Source: Holtermannia corniformis (Eukaryota; Basidiomycota; Tremellomycetes; Holtermanniales). Taken from it: a DNA stretch of 64,000 nt. The notes under the pieces were generated by a model that ran no database searches, was not told the origin of the DNA, and saw only the letters and a list, made by a program, of their open reading frames with translations. Shown piece by piece: positions 22,167-33,718 of this stretch; position 1 is the first letter of the stretch; each line of letters opens with the position of its first letter. The stretch covers positions 71,847-135,846 of the forward strand of contig BCIJ01000017.1 of the NCBI GenBank assembly GCA_001599935.1, written 5' to 3'. Position numbers and translations under genes: made by a program.

Positions 22167-22960
22167 ATGTATAATCTCTCCATCGCGGACCGACTCGGCC
22201 CCATGGCCGTGCAAACTAGTGCGTTCACTACTGACGATCATGTCTCCTTTCACACGCCGTCCTTTGGTCTATCGGTTCTAGCTAGGTCGAGATGGACATG
22301 ACTCCGACGAGTACGGGGCCGAGCTAGAGCTGACCGTGGGCTCACAACGATGGACGGCCTCACTGCAAGCTATCGTGCGTCGTGACAATGTACAGGCTAT
22401 GCTCGAGCTCACGACCGTCCAGGGAGCGTGACGCATACAGAATCATTGTCAGATGTACGTCCTCTCAGAGCAGCCAGGCGATCATTGACGTTCTGTAGCA
22501 AGTCACGCCAGTCTACGGCTACTCCGATGCGACGCCGTCCATCTGGATAGAGAGCTCGTGGGTGCTACATACAGTCTTTATACTCGGAGAGATAGCTAAC
22601 GCCACCTAGCTCATCGCCCAAGAATCTCATCATCGTCAGCTCTCTTTCCCACTGCCCCAACACACGGCTCACCACGCCATCTCATAGGGTCTCTCCGTCG
22701 CCTCGATCGCCGTCCTCATCTCAATCATCGCTCTGCTATCCTACCTCTACCGACGCCGTCACCGCCCTGTCCGCGTATGGCAGCCGCAACGTCACCTCCA
22801 TCGCCTCTCGACGTCTTCTGCCACCCCGTTCCTGGCCGACTCGCCTGCGCACATTCCAGATCCAGATCCCGACACGACAGAGGTCGAGATGGCTGGCTTG
22901 CGCACGGTGACGGGCTCGAGGTTTGTAGAGATGTTTGAGCCGGATAGTCGGCACGGCTAG
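22167..22960 (+). CDS. Putative single-pass membrane protein, exon structure uncertain
   Basis: The clearest part is the 3' end: the exon from about 22688 to the TAG at 22958-22960 encodes LSVASIAVLISIIALLSYLYRRRHRP, a hydrophobic helix followed by arginines, then a tail ending EMFEPDSRHG. Two small upstream exons join in frame (PVYGYSDATPSIWIE, then SSSPKNLI). Farther upstream, short spliced pieces (DEYGAELELTVGSQRWTASL, MLELTTVQ) have extracellular beta-sheet character. This resembles fungal type I membrane proteins with a variable ectodomain. The start at 22167 (MYNLSIADRLG) and the first exons are guesses. No function is assigned. Confidence 0.4.
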
Positions 22961-23261
22961 GTGGTTTAGTAGTGCAGGCCGAGGGATGCCAGGTTGTATA
23001 TACTCGTTCTAGATCTTGTTAGATAGATTATCCGAGTTGAAGGACTGTATAGTACTATTCTCCACTCATCGACCAAAGCACTGATTGCACTTGCATCAAT
23101 GCTGCTCGCCTGCACCGCATGGACCGTGCGAGGCCACAACGTCGACCTTGCAGAGTCCTCGACATGCTACATCCCCTCGCCCCACCCCGAGTCATGATAT
23201 GATACAAAGCCCCAATCGGCGTCAAAGTCATCCGTGAATCGTCTCTCCACCCGTCCGTGCT
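22961..23261. other. Intergenic region, nothing recognised
   Basis: About 300 bp between two convergent predicted genes. It carries AT-rich sequence soon after 22990 (TATATACTCG and TAGATAGATTATCC) that may serve transcript end formation. No ORF or RNA gene is seen. Confidence 0.3.
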
Positions 23262-23639
23262 TCAAGCAACGGCCTGTGCAGCCGCCTGAGCAAAACTAGC
23301 ATCCTCATCGCGCTTCGCCTGTTCACTCTGCTCGCTCTGTCCACTGCCCGTACTCGAGCCCGAGTTCGAAGTCGTCGAGGCCCGTCTTCTACAGTGTCGA
23401 GGTCAGCACGGTCGGGCGGCGGACAACTGACTCGATGCTACTCCGGACCTGCTCCCACTGCTCTTGTGTGTGCTTGAAGATCAACTGCGAGTAGGTGCGA
23501 ATGGCATCGCCCTCGTTGCCGTCTTCGCTGTCAGCTGTGCGCTCCACTCGCCCAGGTGCCACGCACGAAACTCGTCGAAACCGCCAGGGTGACGCGACGG
23601 CGAGGGTTCGTGGCCGTTGACGTGTGCGACGACTGCCAT
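23262..23639 (-). CDS. Small hypothetical protein
   Basis: Reading from the ATG at 23639: MAVVAHVNGHEPSPSRHPGGFD, a 44-nt intron with CTGAC branch site, then EDGNEGDAIRTYSQLIFKHTQEQWEQVRSSIE, a second intron (GTCAGT donor), then a Ser/Gln-rich end (TTSNSGSSTGSGQSEQSEQ and FAQAAAQAVA). Both splice joins keep frame, which supports a real gene of about 95 codons. The middle looks like one amphipathic helix. No family is recognised. Confidence 0.48.
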
Positions 23640-23844
23640 GGTGTTGTTGCAAGCTGTATGATGGTTGGATGGGTGCTCTTGAGCATCTGCCCCAGTCCGC
23701 ACCGAGCGCAGCTTGTATACCGCTCACCGAGACCGCACTAAGACGTCATTCCGACGTCGATCACAAGGGCTCCACACACGTAATCTGTCCATCAAATGAA
23801 ACACGCTATAAGATACACTTTCACGGCCGCACCGACGCGTCCCT

Positions 23845-26800
23845 TCACCGCTCGCTCGCCGTCCCAAAATCAAAGTCATTCACAAACTCGTCCCCCGCCG
23901 AGCGCTGGCTCTGGCCCGACGAGTCGAGGTCGAGTTCCATAGGTAAAGGTGCTTGGTCGCGGAAGATGGAGCTATAGTCGAACGAGCCCTCTTGCAAGAG
24001 CGACAAGATGGTAGCCGCCGATCTAACGGCGTGGTGTCAGTGCTGAAAGGTAGTCCACCCGACGTCACGTACAAGCCTTGGTTGCCTCCTGACGCGCCGG
24101 ACGGATCGGCGTAAGTGCCGACGCCCACGTTGTTTGCGGATGCAGAGCCGGATCCAAGTATCACGCCGTATGGATCCAAACTTTCAGTCTGATCGAACGG
24201 TGCCATGCCGCTGCTGCCGGCAAATCCGTTGAATCCGTCATTGTCGGCCGAGTTGAGGGTTGAGAAAAAGTCGGTCGACAACGGGTCTGGCGCTGACGCG
24301 CTTTGCCACTGATGTGGCACGCCTGCAGGCGAGATGTTGCGGCTAGTGTTGCCTAGTTGACCCAGCGCAGCAATCGGACTGCCCCCCGATCCAGTGATCC
24401 CATGCAGACCAAAGACATCTTGCGGGTAGAGCAGAGTGTCAAGACCTGTTGGGGTTGCCGCACGGTTTGACTGAACGAGGTTGCCAAAGCTGTCGTGGCT
24501 GGAAGACAGCGGCGAAGGCTGAGTGACGGACGCAGGCGACTGCGAAGTGCGACGAAGGCGCGAGTGGGGCGATGGGGATGCCCTCTTGCGCACAGGGCGG
24601 AGCCATGCAGGCGAGGCACGACCACTACCGTCGGGCACGCGTGGCGAGTCAACGGGGATGTTGCAGACTGCCCGGTGTCAACTCCAATTTGGCTGCGCCG
24701 CAACGCGACTCACTGCGGCAGAACTCGTCAATGATATCGGCTGAACGTAGACCGCAGAGATAACGCCCGCTGAATCGCCGCAGCAGCCCCACACACGACC
24801 TCAAGCCCTCGACAGACGGCGAGATGAGCGGGCGGAACTCTACATTCTTGCAGTTGAGCACGACAGCAACTAGTGTGCGACCGGCTTGCGCGAGCTGGTG
24901 GATGACATGCACTCCGTCTGCGACCTTGTCAGCGCCAGTTTGAAAAAGCATTCGCAGCTACTGACAATAAGTCATCATGCCACGCTGACTCTACGGCGAA
25001 CATGAGCTATCCGTACGATCTGTTATCGCGGCGCACTCACAATGTGGACATGATCGGCAACAATCGTGAGTGCGCACTGCATAGCCTTGCGGCATAAATC
25101 GAGATGCCGCTCTCGCTCTTGCTGTGTTGATGCTGGACTGGCCACAAAGCCCGAGAAGCGATGTCGGTAGATGATCATCCTAACCAAGTGTTCCAACTGC
25201 TCGTCAGCTCGGCAGCGGCTTCCGGCCTAGCCGAACATACGCAGTGCAGCCGTTCGGCCTGTGTGATCCGGATCGGGTCTCGCGAGTCGACAGTCTGGGT
25301 GTCATACTGCCAATGCTTTGGCAAGATGTTGCTCCATTCGTTCAGCAGTGCCTCCTCTTCACGTAGCGATTCGCTCTGTGGGGTGCGGCGAGCGATCGTC
25401 GCGGCTGCTCGAGCGAGGAAAGGCGAGGTAGGGAACGTTGAAGGTGAGACAGCGCTATCAATGACGCCCTGATATACGTCAGCTTAGTCTTAATGGCAAG
25501 CCTGATACTTGGACATACCTCCAACACGACATGTAACCGGATCGCTGCAACGAACGCACACATTCGACTCTGCGTCCCTGGTGGCTGCTCACTGACGCCG
25601 TCGGGCGTCAGATGCTCGTCGTCAACGATCAAAGGCTCCGTCACATCGCAGTCTCGCAGATGGATGATCGGTGGCCGGCCGAACAGAGCTGTGGAGTGTG
25701 AGCGTCGTCCGCCAAGGCTGCGCTAAAACGCACCAGCAGACTGCTTGTCCCAAGAGTATATTGACCAGAATGTCCGCTACAAACCATCAGCCGCCAATAC
25801 TATCAGTCGCCACAAGTGCCAACTGACCTTTCGCGTCTCCTTTTCAATCACATTGAAGTGATCATAGCCGTCAACACTGCGGTGTAGCCCGCCATCCAGA
25901 CACAGCGTCACGCTCTCAGCTTGCAGCGCAAACGCCTTGCTGAGGTTCCCGAGGCCAAACGCAAAGATGGCGGCGAGGAACGCGGCTTGGATCGAGTAGA
26001 GCGTGGGCCGATCAGCAGACGGTAGGTCGCGTAACCGTTTGAACAGCTCAAAGTACTGCTTGCCGGCTGTTGATGGGTCGGTCGGGTTTGCGCGTACGCG
26101 GGGATCGTCGACGTGGCGTGAAGAGAGCGTGCAGACGGCGACTGCGCGGTATCAGACGTATGGAGGATGTTTGCGAGGCCAATGACGAACCGACAAAGCA
26201 GGCAAACCCTGGTTCGCCCCATTTGGCGGGATTGGCATAGTCCTGATTAGCAGTCAGCGATCGGCAGCCCGGAGCTAATCCACACACGGCCAGGAAACTA
26301 GGCACGTGCAGGAACGGCCAAAGTAAATGACTCGTCGAGAGCTATGCATGGTCAGCGATAGCGCCGTCGCAGAGGCCACACACGCACATAGCACCGGACC
26401 AGTGTGTCCATCAAGTCGGGCGGGATGACGTTCGTGATAACCTTCCAGCTCGCCTCTGGGTTCAACGTCTGACACGGGCGAGGTGTTCGATCCGGGAAGA
26501 AGCGCTCCTTGGTCTTTTGACGGGCTCTTGAACGTGAGCGGCCCCTCTCTGGGCTATCGGGGTGCTTGAACCCTGGTGCTGGCTGCATCGGGAGCTCCTG
26601 CTGCGTAGATGACGATGATGATGAGAGCGGAGAAAGGAAAGTATCGGCTACGGCCGGACTCGGGTCGGTACCCACCGGGCCAGAGTTGTCGCCGGTAGCC
26701 TCGCCGTCAACTGGCGGAACGGCCGTCAAGAGCTCGAGAAGCGGGAAGCCCGATGTTGCGCCTTGCCATTTAGCCTGTCCGATCTCATCTTCGTAGAAAA

Positions 26801-27776
26801 AGCTGAGCCCCTCCATCTTTTTTGCCACCTCGGCCATCTCGGCTTCTGCATTTGCATTCGCCAGGGCTAGAGCAGCTGGGTTGTCTGCCGCCGCCTTGAG
26901 AGCATCGAAGAAGTTTTGCGGGCCAGCAAGAGGGTTGGAAGCGCCACCGAGCTTTGCCCCGACCGATGATGAACCGCCCGACCCGAGTTGAGCATCCAGT
27001 GTGCTGAGGAACGCATTGTGCACGTTGGGCGGCACATCGCGCAGCAGAGTCTCGAGCGAGGACAGTCGGGATTCGAGGTTTGCGCTGGAGCGTACCGTCT
27101 GACCGGACGATTTGCGATGTGGCAAGGCAGGTTGTTGGCCCTGCAGTCTATTGTTCAACGTCAGCGCGCTAGTTGCCAGAGGGCGATCGACAGACTTTGG
27201 CTTTGGGACGCGGCGCGATGGCGTGTTGAAAGTGCACTCGTTCTTGGTCGCCTGTGATGCGTAAGCATGCAGAGTGAATATCAAGTACCCGACTGACACT
27301 GCAAGGTGCACACGGCTGATTCGTGTCGCACTGGTTGGCGTCAGCGACCGTCACCAAGCATGACTCAGCAAGCTCACTCGAATCTTGCGTTTCCTTTACA
27401 CCGCATTGTCAGTACTTTGCACTCGCACACTGATCTGCACGACCCACCGACAGCGATCACCTACGGTCCCACCGTCAGTCATCCCAGCCGCCAATTCACC
27501 GAATCCGGTCATGTGGGCCTACTCACAGGCATGGCTCAACCTCAACCTCGGTCTCTTGGGGTCATTCTCATCGCCTTCGCCCTCGGCATCTACTTGCGCG
27601 CCACTGCCACCAGCCGCAAAGCTGAACGCGCCATTCTCACCGGGCGAGACGGTGGCCGTCGTGTGCTCGACGACGGGCTTTACGTCGGTTCCTGATGCCT
27701 GCTGCTGCAGGACGGCGGGCGAGACCGAGTGCGGGAGCAGAGCCGGGTTCATGGTCGATGTCGAGGCTGACGCCAT
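23845..27776 (-). CDS. Zn2Cys6 fungal transcription factor
   Basis: DNA-binding transcription factor of the fungal binuclear zinc cluster class. The ATG at 27776 gives [15 protein letters not shown]. After [11 protein letters not shown], four splices assemble [20 protein letters not shown] followed by SATKNEC, an exact C-x2-C-x6-C-x5-C-x2-C-x6-C cluster, using micro-exons at 27448-27460 (13 nt), 27378-27393 (16 nt) and 27298-27330 (33 nt). A coiled coil follows ([17 protein letters not shown]), then [41 protein letters not shown] and the fungal-specific regulatory domain ([65 protein letters not shown]). The C-terminus is Gly/Ser/Asn-rich and ends acidic ([15 protein letters not shown]). The regulated pathway cannot be told from sequence. 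Confidence 0.9.
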
Positions 27777-28018
27777 GACGGCTGTTGATGCGGGTTGTGT
27801 GCCCACAAGCGAGCTGACAAGATGCAGCTTGAGCAGTGTTTGGTTTGCGCAACGTGAAAGAACCGAGCCAGTCAAGTGGCCGTCGTTAACTGTGTGTCCC
27901 GTTAAGCCGGTCGGGCCGGGCGCACAAACGGATCCTCGGCGGACCTCGTTGGCAAACATTTTCAAGATGCAAAACACAAAAGCGTAGCTGTCCATGTCGT
28001 CATCCTCTACCGTCCTGC

Positions 28019-30169
28019 TCAGTGACCGTGCGGGTCCTGCTCTTGCTTTTGCTCGGGCGCTAGCACTCGATCAGCTCCGGTCGCCTTGATCATCTACAGA
28101 GTACTCACCGACCGCAATGCTGTCATCAATCCTCAACAAGCTCGTCGCAGCCTCCAACGCACTCTTCAAGCTCTTGATCTTGCTGATCGTCGGCTCGAGC
28201 ACACCCGCTTTGACGTTGTCCTTGATCTCGCCCTGGAGCAGATCGAGGCCGTAGAACATGAGCTGGCGCTTGGGATCACCGGCCGGAGCGTTTTGCGCCG
28301 CGTTGTGGTACGCGCGCAGCTTGGCCACGAGATCCGTCGAGTCCTTGGCGGCGTTGATGGACAAGGTCTTCGGGATCGTGAGCAGGGCGGCGGCGAATTC
28401 AGCGATCGCCAGTTGCTCGCGCGAGCCCTGGTGCTTGGCGTCAGCGCAGCTCGCAACGCTACGAGATGCAGACTCACAAGGGTTGTCGCAAAGTTCTCGA
28501 GGTAGATGGACAGCGCCGTCTCGACGGCACCACCGCCGGGTACGACGCTGCCGCTCTCCAGCGTCCGCTTGACGATACTCAGCGCGTCGTGCAGCGCGCG
28601 CTCCATCTCATCCAGCATGTAGTCGTTGGCACCGCGCAGGACGATCGAGCTCGAGTTGACAACCTTTGTCCCCTTGACGAGGATCAACTCGTCGTCACTG
28701 ATCCTCTCCTGCACAACTTCGTCGGCGTAGCCGAGCGACGAGGCCTCAAACGTCTCGTCACCCTCAAGGTTGGCGAGGGAAGCCACGAGGGTCGCACCCG
28801 TCGCCTTTGCAATCCGCCGCAAGTCTTCCTTGCGGCACCGTCGGACGGCCATCGCACCGGCCTCGACAAACTCCTTCAGACACAAGTCATCAATCCCCTT
28901 GGTGGTCAAGATGACATTGGCGCCCGTCGCGAGGATCTTGCGGACACGCTCGAGCGTGATCTCGGATTCACTGAGTAATCAGCTATGCGTCTTTAACCGC
29001 CATGTAGCCACACACCGCTTGCGGATCTCCTCGAGCTGGTCGGGGTCATCGATCGTAATGTGCACACCGAGGTGCATCCGCTGCTTGGACAAGTTGATGT
29101 CGAGGCACGCAATCTTGGCATTCGTGATCCGCGTCTTCATCGCTGCGAGCGGGTTAGCCTCGTGATCAACGTGAGACGCAGGATGGACATACCCTGACTC
29201 GCAACCGTGCAGTTGAGCGCATAGCCGTTGACCATGAAGCTCTCGCGGGCACTCTTGCCGTGCGCCTTGAGCACGTTGACCGCCTTGACCGGGTACTTTT
29301 TCTCCCCACGCGCATTCACCGTCTTGACTGCCAGCATCGCATCGACGGCCAGCGGTGCGAAAAAGTCGTCGTCGCTGATAGACGATCAGTTGCGATCTAC
29401 CTTGCAGAACCAACGCACGCAGCAAGGATCTTGGAGCTCATCGACGTCTTGGCAACGTTGACGAGGCAGTCCCGACCAAGCTTGTCAACCTTTGTCGAAA
29501 GCTGTTCGGCCATGAACCGGCATGCCTCTTTGCACGCGAGCCGGTACCCAGTGATGACGGTCGTTGGGTGGATCTTGTTGCGAACAAGCTCGTTGGCCCG
29601 GCGGAGCAGCTCGGACGCAAGGAGGACGACCGAGGTTGTGCCGTCGCCGACTTCCTTGTCTTGTTGAGTTGCGAGGGAGACGAGGATCCGGGCCTGTTAC
29701 GCTAAGTTGAGTGTGTACGGAGACGGTAAATGTACTCACGGCAGGGTGGGTGACTTCGAGGAGAGAAAGAATCGTCGCGCCGTCGTTGGTGATGGTCACG
29801 TCGCCGACATTGTCTACGAGCATCTTGTCGAGGCTGCAATTTGATCAGCATGCTGTAGTCCTTCGTTGGCGAACATTCATGCACGGTCGCATGTACGCCC
29901 ATCAAGGGACTCACCCAACCGGTCCAAGCGACGACTTGAGAATGTTTGACACTGTTTGGCACGCCATGACTGCCGGTCACACATCAGTTCGGGTCGGCGG
30001 CGTAGCAAGTCTCAGACCGACGGACCATTCTGATCGCGGATCTCGGCCCCGCTGACACGCTGGCCACCCAAGAACAAGCCCTGTTCCACCCCGTCAGCAG
30101 CTTCTCCGTAACCCAAGACCAGCTTGTACTGACCGCGCGAGGGTCCCTTTGATATACCGAGGCCGACAT
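28019..30169 (-). CDS. TCP1: Chaperonin TCP-1 (CCT) subunit alpha
   Basis: Subunit 1 of the cytosolic TRiC/CCT ring that folds actin and tubulin using ATP. The ATG at 30169 opens [12 protein letters not shown]; an intron joins it to [18 protein letters not shown]. Then come [34 protein letters not shown], the ATP-site [73 protein letters not shown] and [20 protein letters not shown]. The C-terminus needs one more intron after DDSIAV (GTGAGT donor), giving [13 protein letters not shown] and TGA at 28021-28019; 'PEQ...DPHGH' is the usual CCT1 ending. Eight or more exons, complete and intact. Confidence 0.96.
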
Positions 30170-30362
30170 GCTGATTGCTTGCAGTCGTTTGGAGCGGTAC
30201 TGGGCTGAGAAACGCACAGAAACGCGAGAGGGACTGGCAGCTCTTGCGACGCGAACGGGCGTGACGTGGCAGTGACGTGGACGCAGCGGACAGTGTTCAA
30301 TCTCCGTCGGTGCGGGGCCGGCCAGAGAGCGAGATGGCAAGGCTCGACGAGTGACACCGGCA

Positions 30363-31713
30363 ATGGCCTTGGTACTGCATACAAGTCAAGAGGTTGTATC
30401 GCTTCCTGACTATGGCTTGGGAGGCGTCGTCGGCGGTAGGACACGTCAACTCGATCCCACGATCACCGAGCTAAAGCGCGCACAGCTCACTTTATCCTTA
30501 CACGCATCACGCCCTTCACCGAGCGCATCGACGTCTCGCGCAATCGGCTCGGCTCGAGTGGGGTCTCTGTCCTTGCGCAAGGCCTGTCTGATCGGCAGCG
30601 ACGATGGGTTGATGAAAACTCGGGCCGGCGTTGGGGCTTGACACAGCTCAACCTTGCCGGCGTGGAGCTGACGGATGAGGGTCTGATAGCGCTGTTGCAA
30701 TATGTAAAGGAAGACTCAAAGCTAGAAAGTCTGATGCTGCAGAACAATGAGCTGTTAGTGAGTGGTCTCGAGCGTGGCAACGCATATAGTCTGACGACGT
30801 GCTGTAGCTGGGCGCACATGCGCTTCGAGTCTTGCTAGAGACCCTGAATACCCCAACAGGCAAGCTCAGGCTTCTGTCACTCTCCTCGACCCCCACACTG
30901 TCATCCGACAGCATCAAGTCACTGTTCCAATCACTCGACTCGCCTCGGCTCGCTGAACTCACCCTGTCAGCATGCAACCTGACTCCGGGTGTCAGCGACG
31001 CCATCGCAGCGTACCTACGTTCGCCACGCTGTGCGCCGATACAGCGTCTCGAGCTCAACGGCAACGCGCTGGGTGGCGCTGCAGTGCATCAGATCGCACA
31101 AGCGCTCGAAGACGGCAACTTTACACTCGCGGGCAGCGTAGGCCTGCACGCCAACGACGCGCGGCCAGCCGTGCCGACAGATGAAGACGGCGATGCGCTA
31201 GAACCCGCGTCTGACATTGATGATGCAGCGCAAGCCGAGGCAATCAGGGACGACTGGATGCTCTCCAGTGATGCGATCGAGCACATCGTGCCCGCCGCGA
31301 TCGCACGCAATCGCCTCCTTCAACACCGGGTTCAGAGCGCCGCGCTTCGTACCCTCCCAGTCGCGCGCATCATCCTCCACGCGCGCGCTCCAACCGCACA
31401 CGAAACAGCAAAGGACATTATCGCGTCCTTGCCAGACGTATCCTTACCAACAGCCACACGGGATCTGCCGTTTCCGCTGCTGGATCTGCCGGGCGAGATC
31501 ATCAGCCTGATCATCATGCACTATGTTGATGCGCGCGCATTCGCGCCGAAGCAATGGACGAGGTTTGTAGAGTATGCTGAGGATCGGGGAACGATGGCGC
31601 CAGGCCGGCGAGTGGGCAGCAGAGAGGCGTATCTGAAAAGGGTGGGGATGGAGCGATGGGAGCTGGCGCGGAGAGTCGAGGAGTCGGCACAAGCGGACGA
31701 TGACGTTCGGTGA
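30363..31713 (+). CDS. Leucine-rich-repeat (RNI-like) protein
   Basis: Leucine-rich repeats of the ribonuclease-inhibitor/RanGAP style: ERIDVSRNRLGSSGVSVLA, LTQLNLAGVELTDEGLIALL, LESLMLQNNELL, then after an intron (about 30757-30806) LRLLSLSSTPTLSSDSIKSL, LAELTLSACNLTPGVSDAI and IQRLELNGNALGGAAVHQIA. The C-terminal 170 residues are not LRR; they include an acidic linker and a helical region (LDLPGEIISLIIMHYVDARAF, faintly F-box-like) ending ADDDVR at 31713. The first intron (donor about 30433-30440, acceptor at 30489) is ambiguous between two donors that both keep frame. It is divergent from TCP1 with under 200 bp between the starts. No specific function can be given; it lacks the acidic tail typical of RanGAP. 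Confidence 0.72.
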
Positions 31714-31921
31714 TGCATACGCTAGGTGAACCGCGATGTTTACCAGCGAGCGGCGTAGCACCGAGGTACCTTTCTACCGTGATTGAGCGCCAGCTGATAT
31801 TGGCAGCGAACCCAGTCCGACAAGCACAAGCGCGAGATGGGATCCCTTGTGCCATGCCACTGAGCGGTGATCAAGTATGCAAGTGGCGATACACGAAAGG
31901 ACGCACTCGGCTCGTCCACCA

Positions 31922-31928
31922 TATATAT
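31922..31928 (+). promoter_or_regulatory. TATA-like element
   Basis: TATATAT lies 43 bp before the ATG at 31971 in otherwise GC-rich DNA, suitable for a core promoter of the small ORF that follows. Confidence 0.45.
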
Positions 31929-31970
31929 CCCCAACCTCATCATACCGTTCCGTCTCACTCGATCCCCACA

Positions 31971-32366
31971 ATGTCAGACGCAGAGAAGGAGTCTACAGCT
32001 CTCAGCCTCGTTGAATCAAGCGCAGCCGACCCTTCCGATATCCACGCCCGTAAAGCGGCATACGACGCTTGCTGCCGCACTTTCAACCCCCGATCAGCCG
32101 CGTGGACAGCATATAACAGTATCACCCCGAGCTCTGAACGTCTCGCGACGGACAAGCTCGACGAATTCGAAGCGCGCGTGAGGGAGTATGAACAAGCGCT
32201 GCTGCTGACTGGTAAGGGCGATCGCACGCAGCTTTGTGACACGATGGTGGAAGCGAGGAAGGCTGCGACGATCAGCTGTCAAGCGGTGAGTGGCGGACAG
32301 CGCATCGCCCTGCACCACAAGCTGCTGGCCATTGCGGGCCGTAGCAATGCTATCGAAGGCCGCTAG
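31971..32366 (+). CDS. Small hypothetical protein, first of a possible tandem pair
   Basis: An intronless frame of 131 codons: starts MSDAEKESTALSLVESSAAD, then helical sequence (ATDKLDEFEARVREYEQALLL, TMVEARKAATISCQAVSG) and ends SNAIEGR. It is hydrophilic, with no signal peptide or membrane segment. Its second half resembles the ORF at 32876-33280 in spacing and key residues (EARKAAxxxCxA against EARRAAxxACFA), suggesting an old tandem duplication. A TATA-like box precedes it. Function unknown; no family is recognised. Confidence 0.6.
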   Translation: MSDAEKESTALSLVESSAADPSDIHARKAAYDACCRTFNPRSAAWTAYNSITPSSERLATDKLDEFEARVREYEQALLLTGKGDRTQLCDTMVEARKAATISCQAVSGGQRIALHHKLLAIAGRSNAIEGR

Positions 32367-32875
32367 GTTACTACAGGTCTACCGAGCGAGCATGATGGTC
32401 TAGGTAGAGATGCTAGTGCTGTCATTCCTACCTGAGCGTAGACCCTCTGTGCACTCAGCCGGAACAGGACAACATGCTTCAAAGGTCTCGATATCTTGAA
32501 TCTGTAGAGTAACGGCCCTCCGTCCAGTTCCCGCTCCGCGAGTCACTGGTAGCACAAAGCACACTCGACGCTGCAGCTCATGCTTGCCGCGCTAACGATA
32601 CCTGCACTTCGCTCACTTGGGCTTCCAATCATGCGGTGCTGTCTCGGAGACGTCTCGACCGAGTCACTATCGCCTTCCTGATATCGCCTTCTAGCCTCGC
32701 ATGGTCGGTATCTTACCAGCGGTCCGCACTGGTGGTATCAGTCCTGTACATACGTCAGGCGCTCCCTTTGACAGCGAGGCTAGGTCTCTGGCTTGGCCGA
32801 CGACAGCACGCCTTCGAACGGCGCACGTCGAGCGGATTTAACGGCTCAGATGTACCTGTGGCGGGATAGAACAAG
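32367..32875. other. Spacer between the two small tandem ORFs
   Basis: About 510 bp. A 77-codon frame at 32636-32869 shows no domain. I see no RNA gene and no clear remnant of either neighbour; it presumably holds the 3' end of the first ORF and the promoter of the second. Confidence 0.3.
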
Positions 32876-33280
32876 ATGACGGAAGAAGAACGTGTAGCGT
32901 ATACGGCCGTGCAGCACTGGGCTGATAACCTGCACGACGAGGCAGCAAGGCAAAAGGCGACCGAAGCCAGTGACAGCCTTGCAGACCAGCGGTCTAGTGT
33001 CTGCGTGCGCTACAGGCAGGTTCAGAATGACTTTTTCACAGCTAATGCCACGGCCAAAGTTGCTGACTACAAGAGTATGGCACTGGCGTACCTAGCCGTG
33101 CTGTCGGGCGGGAACGACGCGAGCGAGGCCAGAGCTGAAATGGAAGAGGCGAGAAGGGCGGCCTCAGAGGCTTGCTTTGCGTTGAAGACGCCTGCACGGA
33201 AGGCGCAGATCGAATATTTGGCAGATATCTCCATCTTGACCAAGATGGAAGAAGCGGAACTCGGTCGGACGGATCAGTAA
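32876..33280 (+). CDS. Small hypothetical protein, second of a possible tandem pair
   Basis: An intronless frame of 134 codons: MTEEERVAYTAVQHWADNL, a charged helical body (RYRQVQNDFFTANATAKVADYK, EMEEARRAASEACFALK) and end AELGRTDQ. Like its upstream neighbour it is all-helical and hydrophilic with an EAR(R/K)AA motif about 30 residues from a 'hydrophobic-LA-I' segment. Function unknown. Confidence 0.6.
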   Translation: MTEEERVAYTAVQHWADNLHDEAARQKATEASDSLADQRSSVCVRYRQVQNDFFTANATAKVADYKSMALAYLAVLSGGNDASEARAEMEEARRAASEACFALKTPARKAQIEYLADISILTKMEEAELGRTDQ

Positions 33281-33718
33281 GTGTCGGCGATGACCCATCG
33301 GTCTCGTCGGTCTATGCGCTTGACTGTCTGTCCACCGAGCTCGGATCGATCTTGCTGCACATGCACCACATTATGATCTTCTGTCATCGGTCGCTGTCGG
33401 GGCGATTACCTGCAGCCATTACCCTTGCTTCCAAGTGCTAGGGTGCTTCGCGTCTGAATGATGACACCTGCATCCATCCATAGCTCGAAGAGTGTAAAGT
33501 GCGGCTGGTTGTCTCCGCGGCACCAGTCAGTGATTGGTCGACAGGCTACAGGCTATCAATGAGCGGTGCAAGCCTGTACTCGCAGACAGGCGAGATATAG
33601 TTCAGTACCTAGATCGTCTGGCGGACAGCAAGGCAAGGCGAATGCGATCTGGACGCGGGCGGTGAATTCGGGCCTTGTAGCCAAGGCAGACTGTATGTAT
33701 GCACTTCAAGACGACAAG
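33281..33718. other. Convergent intergenic region, nothing recognised
   Basis: About 440 bp between the stop of the second small ORF and the stop of EMC7; probably 3' UTRs. Short frames on the plus strand overlap the EMC7 tail and look like shadows. Confidence 0.3.
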
